Positions 27,101 to 42,100 of a stretch of DNA of 64,000 nt are shown here, piece after piece. Numbering within the stretch: the first letter of the stretch is position 1; every line of letters starts with the position of its first letter. The notes below the pieces were generated by a model, which made no database searches, was not told the origin of the DNA, and was given only the letters and a program-made list of their open reading frames with translations. The position numbers and the translations under genes are program-made. The stretch comes from Apostichopus japonicus (lineage: Eukaryota; Echinodermata; Holothuroidea; Aspidochirotida; Stichopodidae), in assembly GCF_037975245.1 (NCBI RefSeq), contig NC_092583.1, positions 353,764 through 417,763 of the forward strand, written 5' to 3'.

Positions 27101-30100
27101 CACAGGGGACTATTCCCCTTCCCCCACCTCCTAGTCAGGCAGCAGCACAGGGGCTATTCCCCTTCCCCCACCTCCTAGCCAGGCAGCGGCACAGGGGACC
27201 ATCCCCCTTCCCCCACCGCCTAGTCAGGCAGCAGCACAGGGGCTATTCCCGTTCTCCCACCTCCTAGCCAGGCAGCGGCACAGGGGACCATCCCCCTTCC
27301 CCCACCTCCTAGTCAGGCAGCAGCACAGGGGCTATTCCCCTTCCCCCACCTCCTAGTCAGGCAGCAGCACAGGGGACTATTCCCCTTCCCCCACCTCCTA
27401 GTCAGGCAGCAGCACAGAGGCTATTCCCATTCCCCCACCTCCTAGTCAGGCCGGGGCACAGGGGACCATCCCCCTTTCCCCACTGCCTAGTCCGGCAGCA
27501 GCACAGGGGCTATTCCCCTTCCCCCACCTCCTAGTAGGGCAGCAGCACAGGGGACTATTCCCCTTCCCCTACCTCCTAGTCAGGCAGCAGCACAGGGACA
27601 ATTCCCCTTTCTCCCACCTCCTAGCCAGGCAGCGGCACAGGGGACCATCCCCCATTCCCCCACCGCCTAGTCAGGCTACAGCACAGGGGACCATTCCCCT
27701 TCCCCCACCTCCTAGATACCATCATGAGTACACAAACTTCACAAGTTACAGGACACAAGCATTGTTCACTTCCTGAATTGTTGGTGCCCTTAAATTGTTG
27801 GTGAAAATTCCTCGGTCTGATTAAAGTTAAGATAAAACTTGCATAGTCATTCATAGTCATATTTGATGTCATTTGATTAATTTTTACTGCACATCAACAT
27901 TTACTTACTCAGGTGTGCTTTGATTTCTCTTCTCTCTGTGGGGAATAAAAGAAACAAAGCAAGTTATCATTTAACCTGATTAATACTTCCAGGCAGAATT
28001 ACAACACATTGGAATTGCCAAGACTAGTCTGCATATATGCCAGCACAGAATGACCTGATGGGCAAAGAAGTGGGAGGACAATAAGGATAGGATAAGGAAG
28101 GCTGGCCCGGCAGAGGGGGAGTGGAGAGAGAAGAAGGAAGTCCATATATAATAGACTGACTCAAGAAAAGATTACTTTAAATATATTTAACTGCAAAGAA
28201 ACACTACATGGTCATGTCTATGATTGCCAATGCTTTCTGATACAAATGTAAGCCCAACAGTTCAGCTCATAATCACCTTTCCCTCCAAAACATTTAAATA
28301 TCACCATACCCTTTTCCATTGACATCTTTAAAACACCAGTAGCATTCTTATCAGTTCCTACATTGTTACTATGACTCACACAAAGTGAACATATAGGCTT
28401 ACTACCATGTCAGATCTGCATGTGGTACCTGTACTGTCATTTATTTCTATCCATGGATGCTATTATCTTGTAAATTGCTGTTCAATTGTGAGACTCCGCT
28501 CAAGATAATAGTTAAAATAAAATGAAACTGTTAGCAAACTGCTTATCCACTAGAGAGCCTGTGTAATAGAATGTGTAAAAGTAAGGCCAACTTACTTTTA
28601 CACAAGATAATAGTTATCCAACTGACCTGCTTCTTATCTGTCACAGGACATTCCAAGAATTTTAATGGTGAATTCCACAATGGCAGTCTGTAAATACTTA
28701 CCTCATTGGATAATTGGGATCATGAATATTCATGCCCCTATTCTGGTTACACAGAAGATGAGGCTTCCAGGTTGAGGGAGTGAGGGTCAGGAAAGTAGTA
28801 GGAATAGTCTACAAACTTACTTACAATTAAGATTTGCAATAAAAGTACAGAAATTAGTAGCCATGTGAGTAGGAGTTGAAGGGGGTAGCAAAGTTAGTTG
28901 TTCCGATAGTATTAATTTTTTATTTATTTCCGAAATGTACCACCAAAATAACTGCCAAAGCCATAAAAGACAAAACAGTGTAACTTGGTTATTGTAGCAT
29001 TGGTGACAAACGTGTATGGAAAGTCTATGATGATAATTAAATGTCAGGGAGGGAGGTGGAATTATCAATTAAACAATCTGTTGTATGGTATTTTCATTTC
29101 CTAATGATGCTATAAAACCTTCTAGCATTAGAACAAATTTGTTTTAACCACTGCAGGCAAATATTAGTGGCACAAAATCAGCACAGAGGAGTTGCATCAT
29201 TTTATGCCATCGGTAGGGTAGTTTCTGTTAACTGAAATATAACCATTGGGTACCAACAGCAAAATCCCTCGATGCCATCGGGTTTGTCAAGCCCTGCTGT
29301 AGCAATGAATTTGAAGTAAGAGAAGGGAAGGTACCAGAAGGGAGAAGGGCGAAACGCATTTATCAAGAGTTAATGACTTAGATATATAACTGATAGATAA
29401 ATTTGTTAGAAAACCATGCTTAGTTTGTTAGGAAACCGTGCTTAGTTTGTTAGGAAACCATACTTAGTTTGTTAGGAAACCATGCTTAATTTGTGAGGAA
29501 ACCATGCATTGGCTCATATGAACACTAAACTATGAATGATGCAGATGCAAATAAATAGTTAATAGTTATCGACAGCTATTCAGAGGATAATAACGCAAGC
29601 TTCCAATTGTTGTTTGCACTATACAGACCTCCAAATGCCATTGTCCCCATGTAAAACATTATTGAGCCACTCCCCCAACCCACCTACCAATGTCCCCATG
29701 TAAAACATTATTGAGTCCCTCCCATCAACCCACGTGCCATTGTCCCCATGCAAAACATTATTGAGTCCCTCCCCCAACCCACCTACCATTGTCCCCATGT
29801 AAAACATTATTGAGCCACTCCCCCAACCCACCTGCCATTTACCCCATGTAAAACATTATTGAGTCCCCCAACCCATCTGCCATTTACCCCAAGTTAAATA
29901 TTATTGAGCCCCCCCTATCATCTTGTTTTACTTTATTAAATTCGCAATTAAACAATGAGAGATGAAAGAAATGATCAGAGATAAAGACAACTAATTTGAT
30001 AAACTGCATGGAGTCATTTACTCACATTCCTTGTCTGTTGCAAAACATCAGGCAGAACAGTATCATTACAATTGCAAGAAGTATCGCACTGGGCACAACC

Positions 30101-33100
30101 ACTACCAAAAGGAATCCAATAAAATCACTGGAATCGTCCATTGTCTGAGAAGGTGCCCAAAATTTTCCTCCAAGATAGATTGGCAAGTTTGTAGTGGATG
30201 TGAGATGCTGGTTTGTAATTGTGTCCTGTATGAGGTAAATAGGTTAAGATTACTCACATGTACCACCAATATACATCCAATGTATAATGTTTCAATGTAG
30301 TCAAACCATTCCCTGCAATCTTCTCCATGTCACCCCCACTCACCCTCTATCCAGAACAAGCCAAATTAACATCTTCATACTCAAAATATGACACTAAAGA
30401 TTCTGGTATGTCTCCCTCTATTACAATGTAAACTATTCAACTTTCTGGTTCAAAGATAGTACTCTAATTCCTTTGACACATTTTCCACCAATGCTAAGAA
30501 AGAAAAGTTTTACTCTGGACTGTCTGTAGTTTTAACCTTGCATATGCAGTATATGGTGTTTCAATGAAACCTAGCTGCCACCAACTCCTCACTCCCCTCT
30601 ATGGCTCCTATCCACAATATATCCTACCCCCCAATTTTACCCACATTCAGTGCTATACATTCCTGGTCTAAGCCATTCAGAAACTCAAAAGACATTATGT
30701 AACAAACATGTCATTGGTTAATAGGAGCAGCACAAACGCTTGCAGCTATTTTAATACTAGATAAACATATTTGTTTTTTATGTACATGAAAATTGCAACT
30801 TGCATCTAGCAAACTATTTTAAGAATGGAAAACAGAAGTGGATATCTGATTTGATGGATATCCGATGGATACTTGAAGTGGATACCTGATTTGATGGATA
30901 TCCGATGGATACTTGAAGTGGATACCTGATTTTACTTGTATTTTGTCTTGTCAGTGGTTCCATCCATACAATGATAACTACTGTTTCTAGTGATAAAACC
31001 TTCTTATGATGAATGGTTGTCCGACTTAAGTACTTCAACAATCCTGTTATTTATGATCATATGACATATTAACTATCTGTGTCCTTGTCACATTGTCCCT
31101 GATAATACAGGAAATGCTATCAGATGTCATTAATGATACTGCATATCTAACAACAACCACCAATTGAACAGGTATATCAATGTCAACATATCCTGACGTT
31201 AAGCTACTTTCCTTTTTTGTTATGGTATCATAGCAACAGATCTGCCATCAATAAATGTACTTTGAAATTTGAGAGCCAATTATTGCAATATAGAGTTATT
31301 TATTATACACCTCATATTCATTGTCAGGACAAAGTCATCAATTATATCTGAAAGTGATAGTTGAAATTAGAAATCTACATGATAGGAAATTCAAGGTGGC
31401 CAACAGCAATGTCTTGGAAGGAATTAACATTGTCATAGGCAATCAATTGTAAGACATTCGAACATACCCACAAGAACTCAGTTTAAAACATGTCATTTTT
31501 AGGTAATTACAACTTGAGTGAAAAAATGTCATTGGTAAGAAAAGGGTTTTTCAATGAAATTCTGCTGCAATATTCATAAACAGCAGCAGTGGCTCTTGGT
31601 GTATCTTCAAATTTCTTCTTTATTTTTGGTGTTTAATACCCATTGAATAAGATTATTTACTTAGTTTGGAATGTGGGATAAGTATGTTTTCTCAAGAGAG
31701 GTTGATTTAACTACAAGAGTTGTGATATATATGTACAGTACGACAAGATAGCTCAGAAAAATTAATGTAACACACAATTAACACCTGAGTCACCTCTAAG
31801 GGATTGTCAAGAAAGTCCCATTAGAGAGTGGAGTGGGGACAAAATTATCACATTATGATATTATTAGTTTTGAATGAGGAACAAGGTCTTGTCCAAGTCA
31901 ACACACAGCCAGAGAGTCAACAAACACCAATGAAACCTCTAACAACACTCCAGACACCTGAATCTTCTCCAGTAGATTTCAAGTAGATGACTGAACAGGA
32001 GAGTCAACACACACCAATGAAACCTCTAACAACACTCCAGGCACCTGAATCTTCTCCAGTCGATTTCAAGTAGATAACTGAACAGGAGAGTCAACACACA
32101 CCAATGAAACCTCTAACAACACTCCAGGCACCTGAATCTTCTCCAGTAGATTTCAAGTAGATAACTGAACAGGAGAGTCAACACACACCAATGAAACCTC
32201 TAACAACACTCCAGGCACCTGAATCTTCTCCAGAAGATTTCAAGTAGATAACTGAACAGGAGAGTCAACACACACCAATGAAACCTCTAACAACACTCCA
32301 GGCACCTGAATCTTCTCCAGTCGATTTCAAGTAGATAACTGAACAGGAGAGTCAACACACACCAATGAAACCTCTAACAACACTCCAGGCACCTTAATCT
32401 TCTCCAGTCGATTTCAAGTAGATAACTGAACAGGAGAGTCAACACACACCAATGAAACCTCTAACAACACTCCAGGCACCTTAATCTTCTCCAGTCGATT
32501 TCAAGTAGATAACTCAACAGGAGAGTCAACACACACCAATGAAACCTCTAACAACACTCCAGGCACCTTAATCTTCTCCAGTCGATTTCAAGTAGATAAC
32601 TGAACAGGAGAGTCAACACACACCAATGAAACCTCTAACAACACTCCAGGCACCTGAATCTTCTCCAGTAGATTTCAAGTAGATAACTGAACAGGAGAGT
32701 CAACACACACCAATGAAACCTCTAACAACACTCCAGGCACCTTAATCTTCTCCAGTCGATTTCAAGTAGATAACTGAACAGGAGAGTCAACACACACCAA
32801 TGAAACCTCTAACAACACTCCAGGCACCTTAATCTTCTCCAGTCGATTTCAAGTAGATAACTGAACAGGAGAGTCAACACACACCAATGAAACCTCTAAC
32901 AACACTCCAGGCACCTGAATCTTCTCCAGTAGATTTCAAGTAGATAACTGAACAGGAGAGTCAACACACACCAATGAAACCTCTAACAACACTCCAGGCA
33001 CCTGAATCTTCTCCAGTAGATTTCAAGTAGATAACTGAACAGGAGAGTCAACATACACCAATGAAACCTCTAACAACACTCCAGGCACCTGAATCTTCTC

Positions 33101-36100
33101 CAGTAGATTTCAAGTAGATAACTGAACAGGAGAGTCAACATACACCACTGAACCTCTAACAACACTCCAGGCACCTGAATCTTCTCCAGAAGATTGCATG
33201 TAGATAACTGAGCAGGAGAGTCAACATACACCACTGAACCTCTAACAACACTCCAGGCACCTGAATCTTCTCCAGTAGACTACAAGTAGATACCTGAACA
33301 GGAGAGTCAACATACACCACTGAAACCTCTAACAACACTCCAGGCACCTGAATCTTCTCCAGTAGATTTCAAGTAGATAACTGAGCAGGAGAGTCAACAA
33401 ACACCACTGAAACCTCTAACAACACTCCAGGCAATCTGAATCTTCTCCAGTAGATTTCAGGTAGATAACTGAGCAGGAGAGTCAACATACACCAATGAAA
33501 CCTCTAACAACACTCCAGGCACCTTAATCTTCTCCAGTCGATTTCAAGTAGATAACTGAACAGGAGAGTCAACACACACCAATGAAACCTCTAACAACAC
33601 TCCAGGCACCTGAATCTTCTCCAGTAGATTTCAAGTAGATAACTGAACAGGAGAGTCAACACACACCAATGAAACCTCTAACAACACTCCAGGCACCTGA
33701 ATCTTCTCCAGTAGATTTCAAGTAGATAACTGAACAGGAGAGTCAACACACTGAAACCTCTAACAACACTCCAGGCAATCTGAATCAATTCCAGTAGATG
33801 GCAAGTAGATAACTGAACAGGAGAGTCAACATACACTACTGATACCTCTAACAACACTCCACTGAATGAAAATGTATTACATAGAGGCAGTGGGAATATA
33901 ATACTTACAAAAGTTACTTCACACCAGCTAATATCAAAGAATTCGTTTAAGTATTGAAATGAAGCTATCTCTGGATTGTCATTTTCACAGCCAAGTTGTT
34001 GTATATTTTCTTGTAGCCGACTTGAAGGTGGTTGTGATGATGAAACAGTTACTTGCACCCTGAAAATCAAAACAAAGATAAAGTCATCAATGAAATCTCA
34101 AGTTTTCAATATTTTAGTACAAACCTTCCAACTATAAACAAAGGAGTTGTACAAAAGCTATTTGATTGATAATTGTTAAAAAAAAACGGTTTATATGCTT
34201 AATAGAGCACAGACAACATTCACAATGTAAAACTGCATAAAGGTTCTTTGTTGATGCATATATGTATGTGTTATGCTCTTTAGCTATGTTTATGTACTTC
34301 AATTGCTTTCAAACACAACTTGATGTGGCTCCTACAGTAGGCAGTTTAAATCTATTTAAAGACTGTAAGGCTATGACTTTCTTACACAATCTGATACCTG
34401 TATATGTTATCACTTCTTCTCATTGAGGGTAACAACTAAAAAAATAATAAAATTATGTGGTTTCCCCAACAGTGATATCTGGACAGTTATTCTCACACAA
34501 AATATGATGGGATCATCCTTGATTAAGAACTACTCAAACCTAATCCTCAAATCATCAAATCATCAAATCAAGCACCTTACTGCATTAGTTGAAGAAAAGC
34601 TTCTGATTGTTGGAAATGATTTGAAATGGCGCCCTCAATTTTCTGTGCCAATACATTTGCCATTTGTAACTGTGGATTATTTACATTTAGTGTTCCAGTC
34701 ATCCTGAGATACAAGTTGTAGAAATCTAGGTAATAATTTAAACAGAGGCAAATGTTCTCCATACTGTGCATATTTTATGACATATAATTTATTGTTCTTT
34801 GACAAAAGATTATTACATACTATGGAGGTGGTGGAAATGGTTCTCATGAATAAAGTGAGAATTTTTCAAAATAATGAGTTGATACATTTCAGTTGCATAA
34901 ATTAAGTCTCACAAAACAATAACCCGACCTACTAATGTAAGATTAAATTAATAGTATGCAGTAAGGAAAGAGAATATTAAGTTTGACTCACTGATATAAT
35001 ATGGTATACATCATTCAGCATTTTCACTAAGTACTGGCAAAAGACAATTCACACTTTATCAGGTAATTTCGGGTTCATATTCAGTTTAGCATTCCACAGG
35101 CAAGGATTCCCAAATGTGACTTTACAAGAGCACTTTTTAAGAATATTTATCCACAAGGTGTAATTGATTCATGTACAAAACACTGCTAGATGTGTTTATA
35201 TATATGTAGTTCTACAGTGAAGAAACTTGTTAAGCATTTTGTTCTTACCAGATAAGTTCGAGTACCTCTCTAGTGTACCTACCCTGCCAGATAAGTTAAT
35301 GTTTCATGCCTCTATGGATGTATTGAGTACCATTCTAGTGTACCTACACTACCAGATAAGTTAATGTTTCATGCCTCTATGGTTGTTTTGAGTACCTCTC
35401 TATTGTACCTTCCCTACCAGATAAGTTAATGTTTCATGCCTCTATGGATGTTTCGAGTACCTCTCTATAGTACCTACACTACCAGATAAGTTAATGTTTC
35501 ATGCCTCTATGGATGTATTGAGTACCTCTCTAATGTACCTACCTTCCCTACCAGATAAGTTAATGTTTCATGCCTCGATGGTTGTTTTGAGTACCTCTCT
35601 ATAGTACCTTCCCTACCAGATAAGTTAATGTTTCATGCCTCTATGGATGTATTGAGTACCATTCTAGTGTACCTACACTACCAGATAAGTTAATGTTTCA
35701 TGCCTCTATGGATGTTTCGAGTACCTCTCTATAGTACCTACACTACCAGATAAGTTAATGTTTCATGCCTCTATGGATGTATTGAGTACCTCTCTAATGT
35801 ACCTACCTTCCCTACCAGATAAGTTAATGTTTCATGCCTCTATGGATGTTTTGAGTACCTCTCTATAGCACCTACACTACCAGATAAGTTAATGTTTCAT
35901 GCCTCTATGGATGTTTTGAGTACCTCTCTAATGTACCTACCTTCCCTACCAGATAAGTTAATGTTTCATGCCTCTATGGATGTATTGAGTACCTCTCTAT
36001 AGTACCTTCCCTACCAGATAAGTTAATGTTTCATGCCTCTATGGATGTATTGAGTACCTCTCTATAGTACCTTCCCTACCAGATAAGTTAATGTTTCATG

Positions 36101-39100
36101 CCTCTATGGATGTATTGAGTACCATTCTAGTGTACCTACACTACCAGATAAGTTAATGTTTCATGCCTCTATGGTTGTTTTGAGTACCTCTCTATTGTAC
36201 CTTCCCTACCAGATAAGTTAATGTTTCATGCCTCTATGGATGTTTTGAGTACCTCTCTATAGTACCTACACTACCAGATAAGTTAATGTTTCATGCCTCT
36301 ATGGATGTTTTGAGTACCTCTCTATTGTACTTACCCTTGCTTCTCATTATTGATGGGTACAACGTTTCTCAGCCCAAGCTCTGCAGCAGACATTGCTCCA
36401 TATATCGACACGGTTGACCCTTGACCCCACAGAGGAACAAACTCATCTATAAGTTTCTCCTGCATACTTACGTTCAGTATTTCTTCAATGTTTAAATTCT
36501 GAATGAAAAGTCTCGCATGATAATCAGGGAATGTCTCTGTTGAAAGAAACATTAAATGTAAAATTTTGCCAGTATTTTGTAAGTAGTAAATAGAGTAAAC
36601 AGCCTCTGTTTTGAAGTACCTACTGTGGCATTCCTGCTTATGCAACTCAAAATATGAATTTCTGCATAGCATTTGCTGGATTTAATCAGATACGGTATAA
36701 ATGATGTCAGGTTATCATAGTTTTAGAATGCAATCAGAAAAATTCTGGATCTTTCAATGCACACAATTGCCCCTGTATGTACAGTGAGCTTATTATATGT
36801 TGTTTGTCATATAGACCTTACCCCATATATAATATTGGTCTACAACCAACAAGGAACAAGAAGGGGACAAGAAGGCTTAGAAATCTCTCTTACACCAACG
36901 ACAATGCTGTGTAATTCCTCCTTAAATGTTAGTTTATACCGCAATTCTACCAATGAATCTTCCTAACGTCCCTAATGGAATAACTGATGTGTTAATGTTA
37001 GACTGTGACCTTTACTACAAGTGTGGAGGACGCTAACACGTTTGCGTTTGTTAATACAATCATTTGTGCAGAACAAAGGTCTGTGGTGTTGTGGAAGAAG
37101 CCCATATGCTGTGTGTTACCACATATATATACTGTTGTTAATAACTAAAACAAGCCCCCCAGGTACTTCCTTATTTGCTCAAAGTACAATACAGAAGGGC
37201 TTTGACAGCTGACATGTGAGCTACTATATGCTTCTTGTAAACAAAGTAAACCAAATATATATGATTGCAAGCTATTATATGAATACTATCATCCCCCTTC
37301 ATTTCACATTTCACCTTGCAGGTGCCCGAATTAAGAACATTTCCTGTTCTAGATAAATCACCTGTTTCTGTCCCTGGATGTCGCTAGAGCTTGCATGTTA
37401 AGCAAATCAGTTCGAATACATTAACAGCAACATTCACAGCAATTGAATAAAATGAACAACTTTTCCTACTACAGAAAGACAGACAGGGTCATTTCCATTA
37501 GCAAACTTGAATTAAAGAGCGGGAGCAAAAATATTTTCAAACCTTAGAATTATGATCCAATAATTGTTTACTTTCAATCTGAGATCACATTACTTTCTCC
37601 TAAAATATCATCTTGCAGAGCAGCAAACAAGAGATTTGAAAAAAAAACTTTTTTAAGAATATGTACATCCGGCCAATTGGTATGTTTAATGGTCAGCAAA
37701 CTAAGTACAGCAAACAATTTCATAAGATTTAATATCGCTCTAGCCAAACCTCTTATTAATGTTTTATAGCATTGTTGTATAATTTCCAAGCCATTTGCTG
37801 CTACATATTTAGCAAGCTAATACAAATTTCTCTAATAGCAAGGTAAATTGGGCCATAAAAGGTTGTTTCTTTCTAAGGTAATGTCTTCCTTAATTTTTGT
37901 TTTTGTGTTGCTAAAGTTTCATGATTCCATTTCAGTATTAGCAATACTGAATACAACAGACATAATATATATATTGACACAGTTCTCATCAAGCAGCATG
38001 GCACTCAGCAGATGCCAAACTCAATTTGCTTCAGAGTCTGGAATCTGATAAGCTGTCAAGTTTGCGGCACAACGTTTATTAATTGTTGTGGAACAATCAC
38101 ACAGACATCCTGTCAGGAGATTTCCTGCTAGAATCTTGTTAAAGCTGCTCCTACAGGAGAGCAAAAAGAGCTGTTTCAGATAACTTTGGCATCATTTATT
38201 GCCCAATGTGAAGTAATCAATACTTGCATGTAGCAAAAAGGAAGGAAGATTACTAAACTCTCTGATTATTTAAACTCCCAGAGCTATAAAATGAGGCAGT
38301 AATACTGTTTATACAGATTTGACAGAGCAACTGCCTTTCAATATTCAGTGCTTGTCCATTTCTTGCCAATGTTAAGCAGTTGTGTTCAACAGTACCATAC
38401 CTATTACTTCATGAATTAATCACAAAGGTTACAGAGAAATGATTCTGACGCAACCTGGACAAATAATACACGGTTTCCTTCTATCTCAACCCCCCCCCCC
38501 CTCTCCTCTTACCCACAAATAGAAAAAATTAAGAATTAAAAACATACATCACCACACTGAAATCTATGGAAATCTTTTCCATGTTAGTTTCCTGACTAAA
38601 TCTTAGATTAGAGTTTACTGTTAAGTGGACAGTAAATTTGTTGTTAGTATTGTAGATGGCTGACCTCTCATACCCTCACATATAGGTTACAATCAGCTGT
38701 TACATTACTTACTATTATTCAACATGTTTACTTCAATATTAATCAAGACTCTTGATGATTCATGTGTATCCAGATTCTCTCCAAAGATCTAAATAAATGA
38801 AGGCATGAAAAGAAAGATATGAACCAAATTACTAGTTATACAATAAACTCATTTTTATCTTGAAATAAAATAATTAATCATATAGATTATTTAATTAATG
38901 TCAATTAATTTTTATTAAGTAATTAATTTCAATCTGCCACATTGTATATGAACAACATTATTTTACTGAAATTTTATCCAGAGTGAACGAAATGATGAAT
39001 TCACTTTTATGTATGGGAGAGATGAGAGAAGTGGTATTTACCTATCACTAATGAGTGTGTTGTATGGGAGAGGTGAGAGAAGGGGGCTTTACCTATCACT

Positions 39101-42100
39101 AATGAGCGTGTTGTATGAGGGAGATGAGGGAAGGGGGGTTTACCAATCACTAATGAGTGTGTTGTATAGGAGAGACTAGAGAAGGGGCATTTACCTATCA
39201 CTAATGAGTGTATAGTATGAGGGAGATGAGAAGGGGATTTACCTATTACTAATGAGTGTGTTGTATGGGTGAGACTAGAGAAGGGGATTTACCTATCACT
39301 AATGAGTGTGTTGTATAGGAGAGACTAGAGAAGGGGCATTTACCTATCACTAATGAGCGTGTTGTATGGGAGAGGTGAGAGAAGGGGGCTTTACCTATCA
39401 CTAATGAGCGTGTTGTATGAGGGAGATGAGGGAAGGGGGGTTTATCAATCACTAATGAGTGTGTTGTATAGGAGAGACTAGAGAAGGGGCATTTACCTAT
39501 CACTAATGAGTGTATAGTATGAGGGAGATGAGAAGGGGATTTACCTATCACTAATGAGTGTGTTGTATGGGAGAGACTAGAGAAGGGGGGTTTACCTATC
39601 ACTAATGAGTGTGTTGTATGGGTGAGACTAGAGAAGGGGGGTTTACCTATCACTAATGAGTGTGTTGTATGGGTGAGACTAGAGAAGGGGATTTACCTAT
39701 CACTAATGAGTGTCTTGTATGGGAGAGATGAGAGAAGGGGGGTTTAACTATCACTAATGAGTGTGTTGAATGGGTGAGACTAGAGAAGGGGATTTACCTA
39801 TCACTAATGAGTGTGTTGTATGGGTGAGACTAGAGAAGGGGATTTACCAATCACTAATGAGTGTGTTGTATAGGAGAGATGAGAGAAGGGGGGTTTAACT
39901 ATCACTAATGAGTGTGTTGAATGGGTGAGACTAGAGAAGGGGATTTACCTATCACTAATGAGCGTGTTGTATGAGGGAGATGAGAGAAGGGGTATTTACC
40001 TATCACTAATGAGTGTATAGTATGAGGGAGATGAGAAGGGGATTTACCTATTACTAATGAGTGTGTTGTATGGGTGAGACTAGAGAAGGGGATTTACCTA
40101 TCACTAATGAGCGTGTTGTATGAGGGAGATGAGAGAAGGGGTATTTACCTATCACTAATGAGTGTGTTGAATGGGTGAGACTAGAGACGGGGATTTACCT
40201 ATCACTAATGAGTGTGTTGTATGGGTGAGACTAGAGAAGGGGATTTACCTATCACTAATGAGTGTGTTTATAGGAGAGACTAGAGAAGGGGCATTTACCT
40301 ATCACTAATGAGCGTGTTGTATGGGAGAGGTGAGAGAAGGGGGCTTTACCTATCACTAATGAGCGTGTTGTATGAGGGAGATGAGGGAAGGGGGGTTTAT
40401 CAATCACTAATGAGTGTGTTGTATAGGAGAGACTAGAGAAGGGGCATTTACCTATCACTAATGAGTGTATAGTATGAGGGAAATGAGAAGGGGATTTACC
40501 TATCACTAATGAGTGTGTTGTATGGGTGAGACTAGAGAAGGGGGGTTTACCTATCACTAATGAGTGTGTTGTATGGGTGAGACTAGAGAAGGGGGGTTTA
40601 CCTATCACTAATGAGTGTGTTGTATGGGTGAGACTAGAGAAGGGGGGTTTACCTATCACTAATGAGTGTGTTGTATGGGTGAGACTAGAGAAGGGGGGTT
40701 TACCTATCACTAATGAGTGTGTTGTATGGGTGAGACTAGAGAAGGGGGGTTTACCTATCACTAATGAGTGTGTTGTATGGGTGAGACTAGAGAAGGGGGG
40801 TTTACCTATCACTAATGAGTGTGTTGTATGGGTGAGACTAGAGAAGGGGGGTTTACCTATCACTAATGAGTGTGTTGTATGGGTGAGACTAGAGAAGGGG
40901 AGTTTACCTATCACTAATGAGTGTGTTGTATGGGTGAGACTAGAGAAGGGGATTTACCAATCACTAATGAGTGTCTTGTATGGGAGAGATGAGAGAAGGG
41001 GGGTTTAACTATCACTAATGAGTTTGTTGAATGGGTGAGACTAGAGAAGGGGATTTACCTATCACTAATGAGTGTCTTGTATGGGAGAGATGAGAGAAGG
41101 GGGGTTTAACTATCACTAATGAGTGTGTTGAATGGGTGAGACTAGAGAAGGGGATTTACCTATCACTAATGAGTGTGTTGTATGGGTGAGACTAGAGATG
41201 GGGGATTTACCTATCACTAATGAGTGTGTTGTATGGGTGAGACTAGAGAAGGGGATTTACCTATCACTAATGAGCGTGTTGTATGGGTGAGACTAGAGAA
41301 GGGGATTTACCTATCACTAATGAGTGTGTTGTATGGGAGAGATGAGAGAAGGGGTATTTACCAATCACTAATGAGTGTGTTGAATGGGTGAGACTAGAGA
41401 AGGGGATTTACCTATCACTAATGAGCGTGTTGTATGGGTGAGACTACAGAAGGGGATTTACCTATCACTAATGAGTGTGTTGTATGGGAGAGATGAGAGA
41501 AGGGGTATTTACCAATCACTAATGAGTGTGTTGAATGGGTGAGACTAGAGAAGGGGATTTACCTATCACTAATGAGCGTGTTGTATGGGAGAGATGAGAG
41601 AAGGGGTATTTACCAATCACTAATGAGTGTGTTGAATGGGTGAGACTAGAGAAGGGGATTTACCTATCACTAATGAGCGTGTTGTATGAGGGAGATGAGG
41701 GAAGGAGGGTTTACCAATCACTAATGAGTGTGTTGTATAGGAGAGACTAGAGAAGGGGCTTTACCTATCACTAATGAGTGTATAGTATGAGGGAGATGAG
41801 AAGGGGATTTACCTATCACTAATGAGTGTTGTATGGGTGAGACTAGAGACGGGGAATTTACCTATCACTAATGAGTGTGTTGTATAGGAGAGACTAGAGA
41901 AGGGGCATTTACTTATCACTAATGAGTGTATTGTATGAGGGAGATAAGAAGGGGTATTTACCTATCACTAATGAGTGTGTTGAATGGGTGAGACTAGAGA
42001 AGGGGGGTTTACCTATCACTAATGAGTGTGTTGTATGGGTGAGACTAGAGAAGGGGCATTTACCTATCACTAATGAGCGTGTTGTATGAGGGAGATGAGG

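Noticed and set aside
34423-34771. Overlapping plus and minus frames (94 and 64 codons)
   Set aside because: Mutually overlapping, AT-rich and inside sarcoglycan intron 4 without splice signals.
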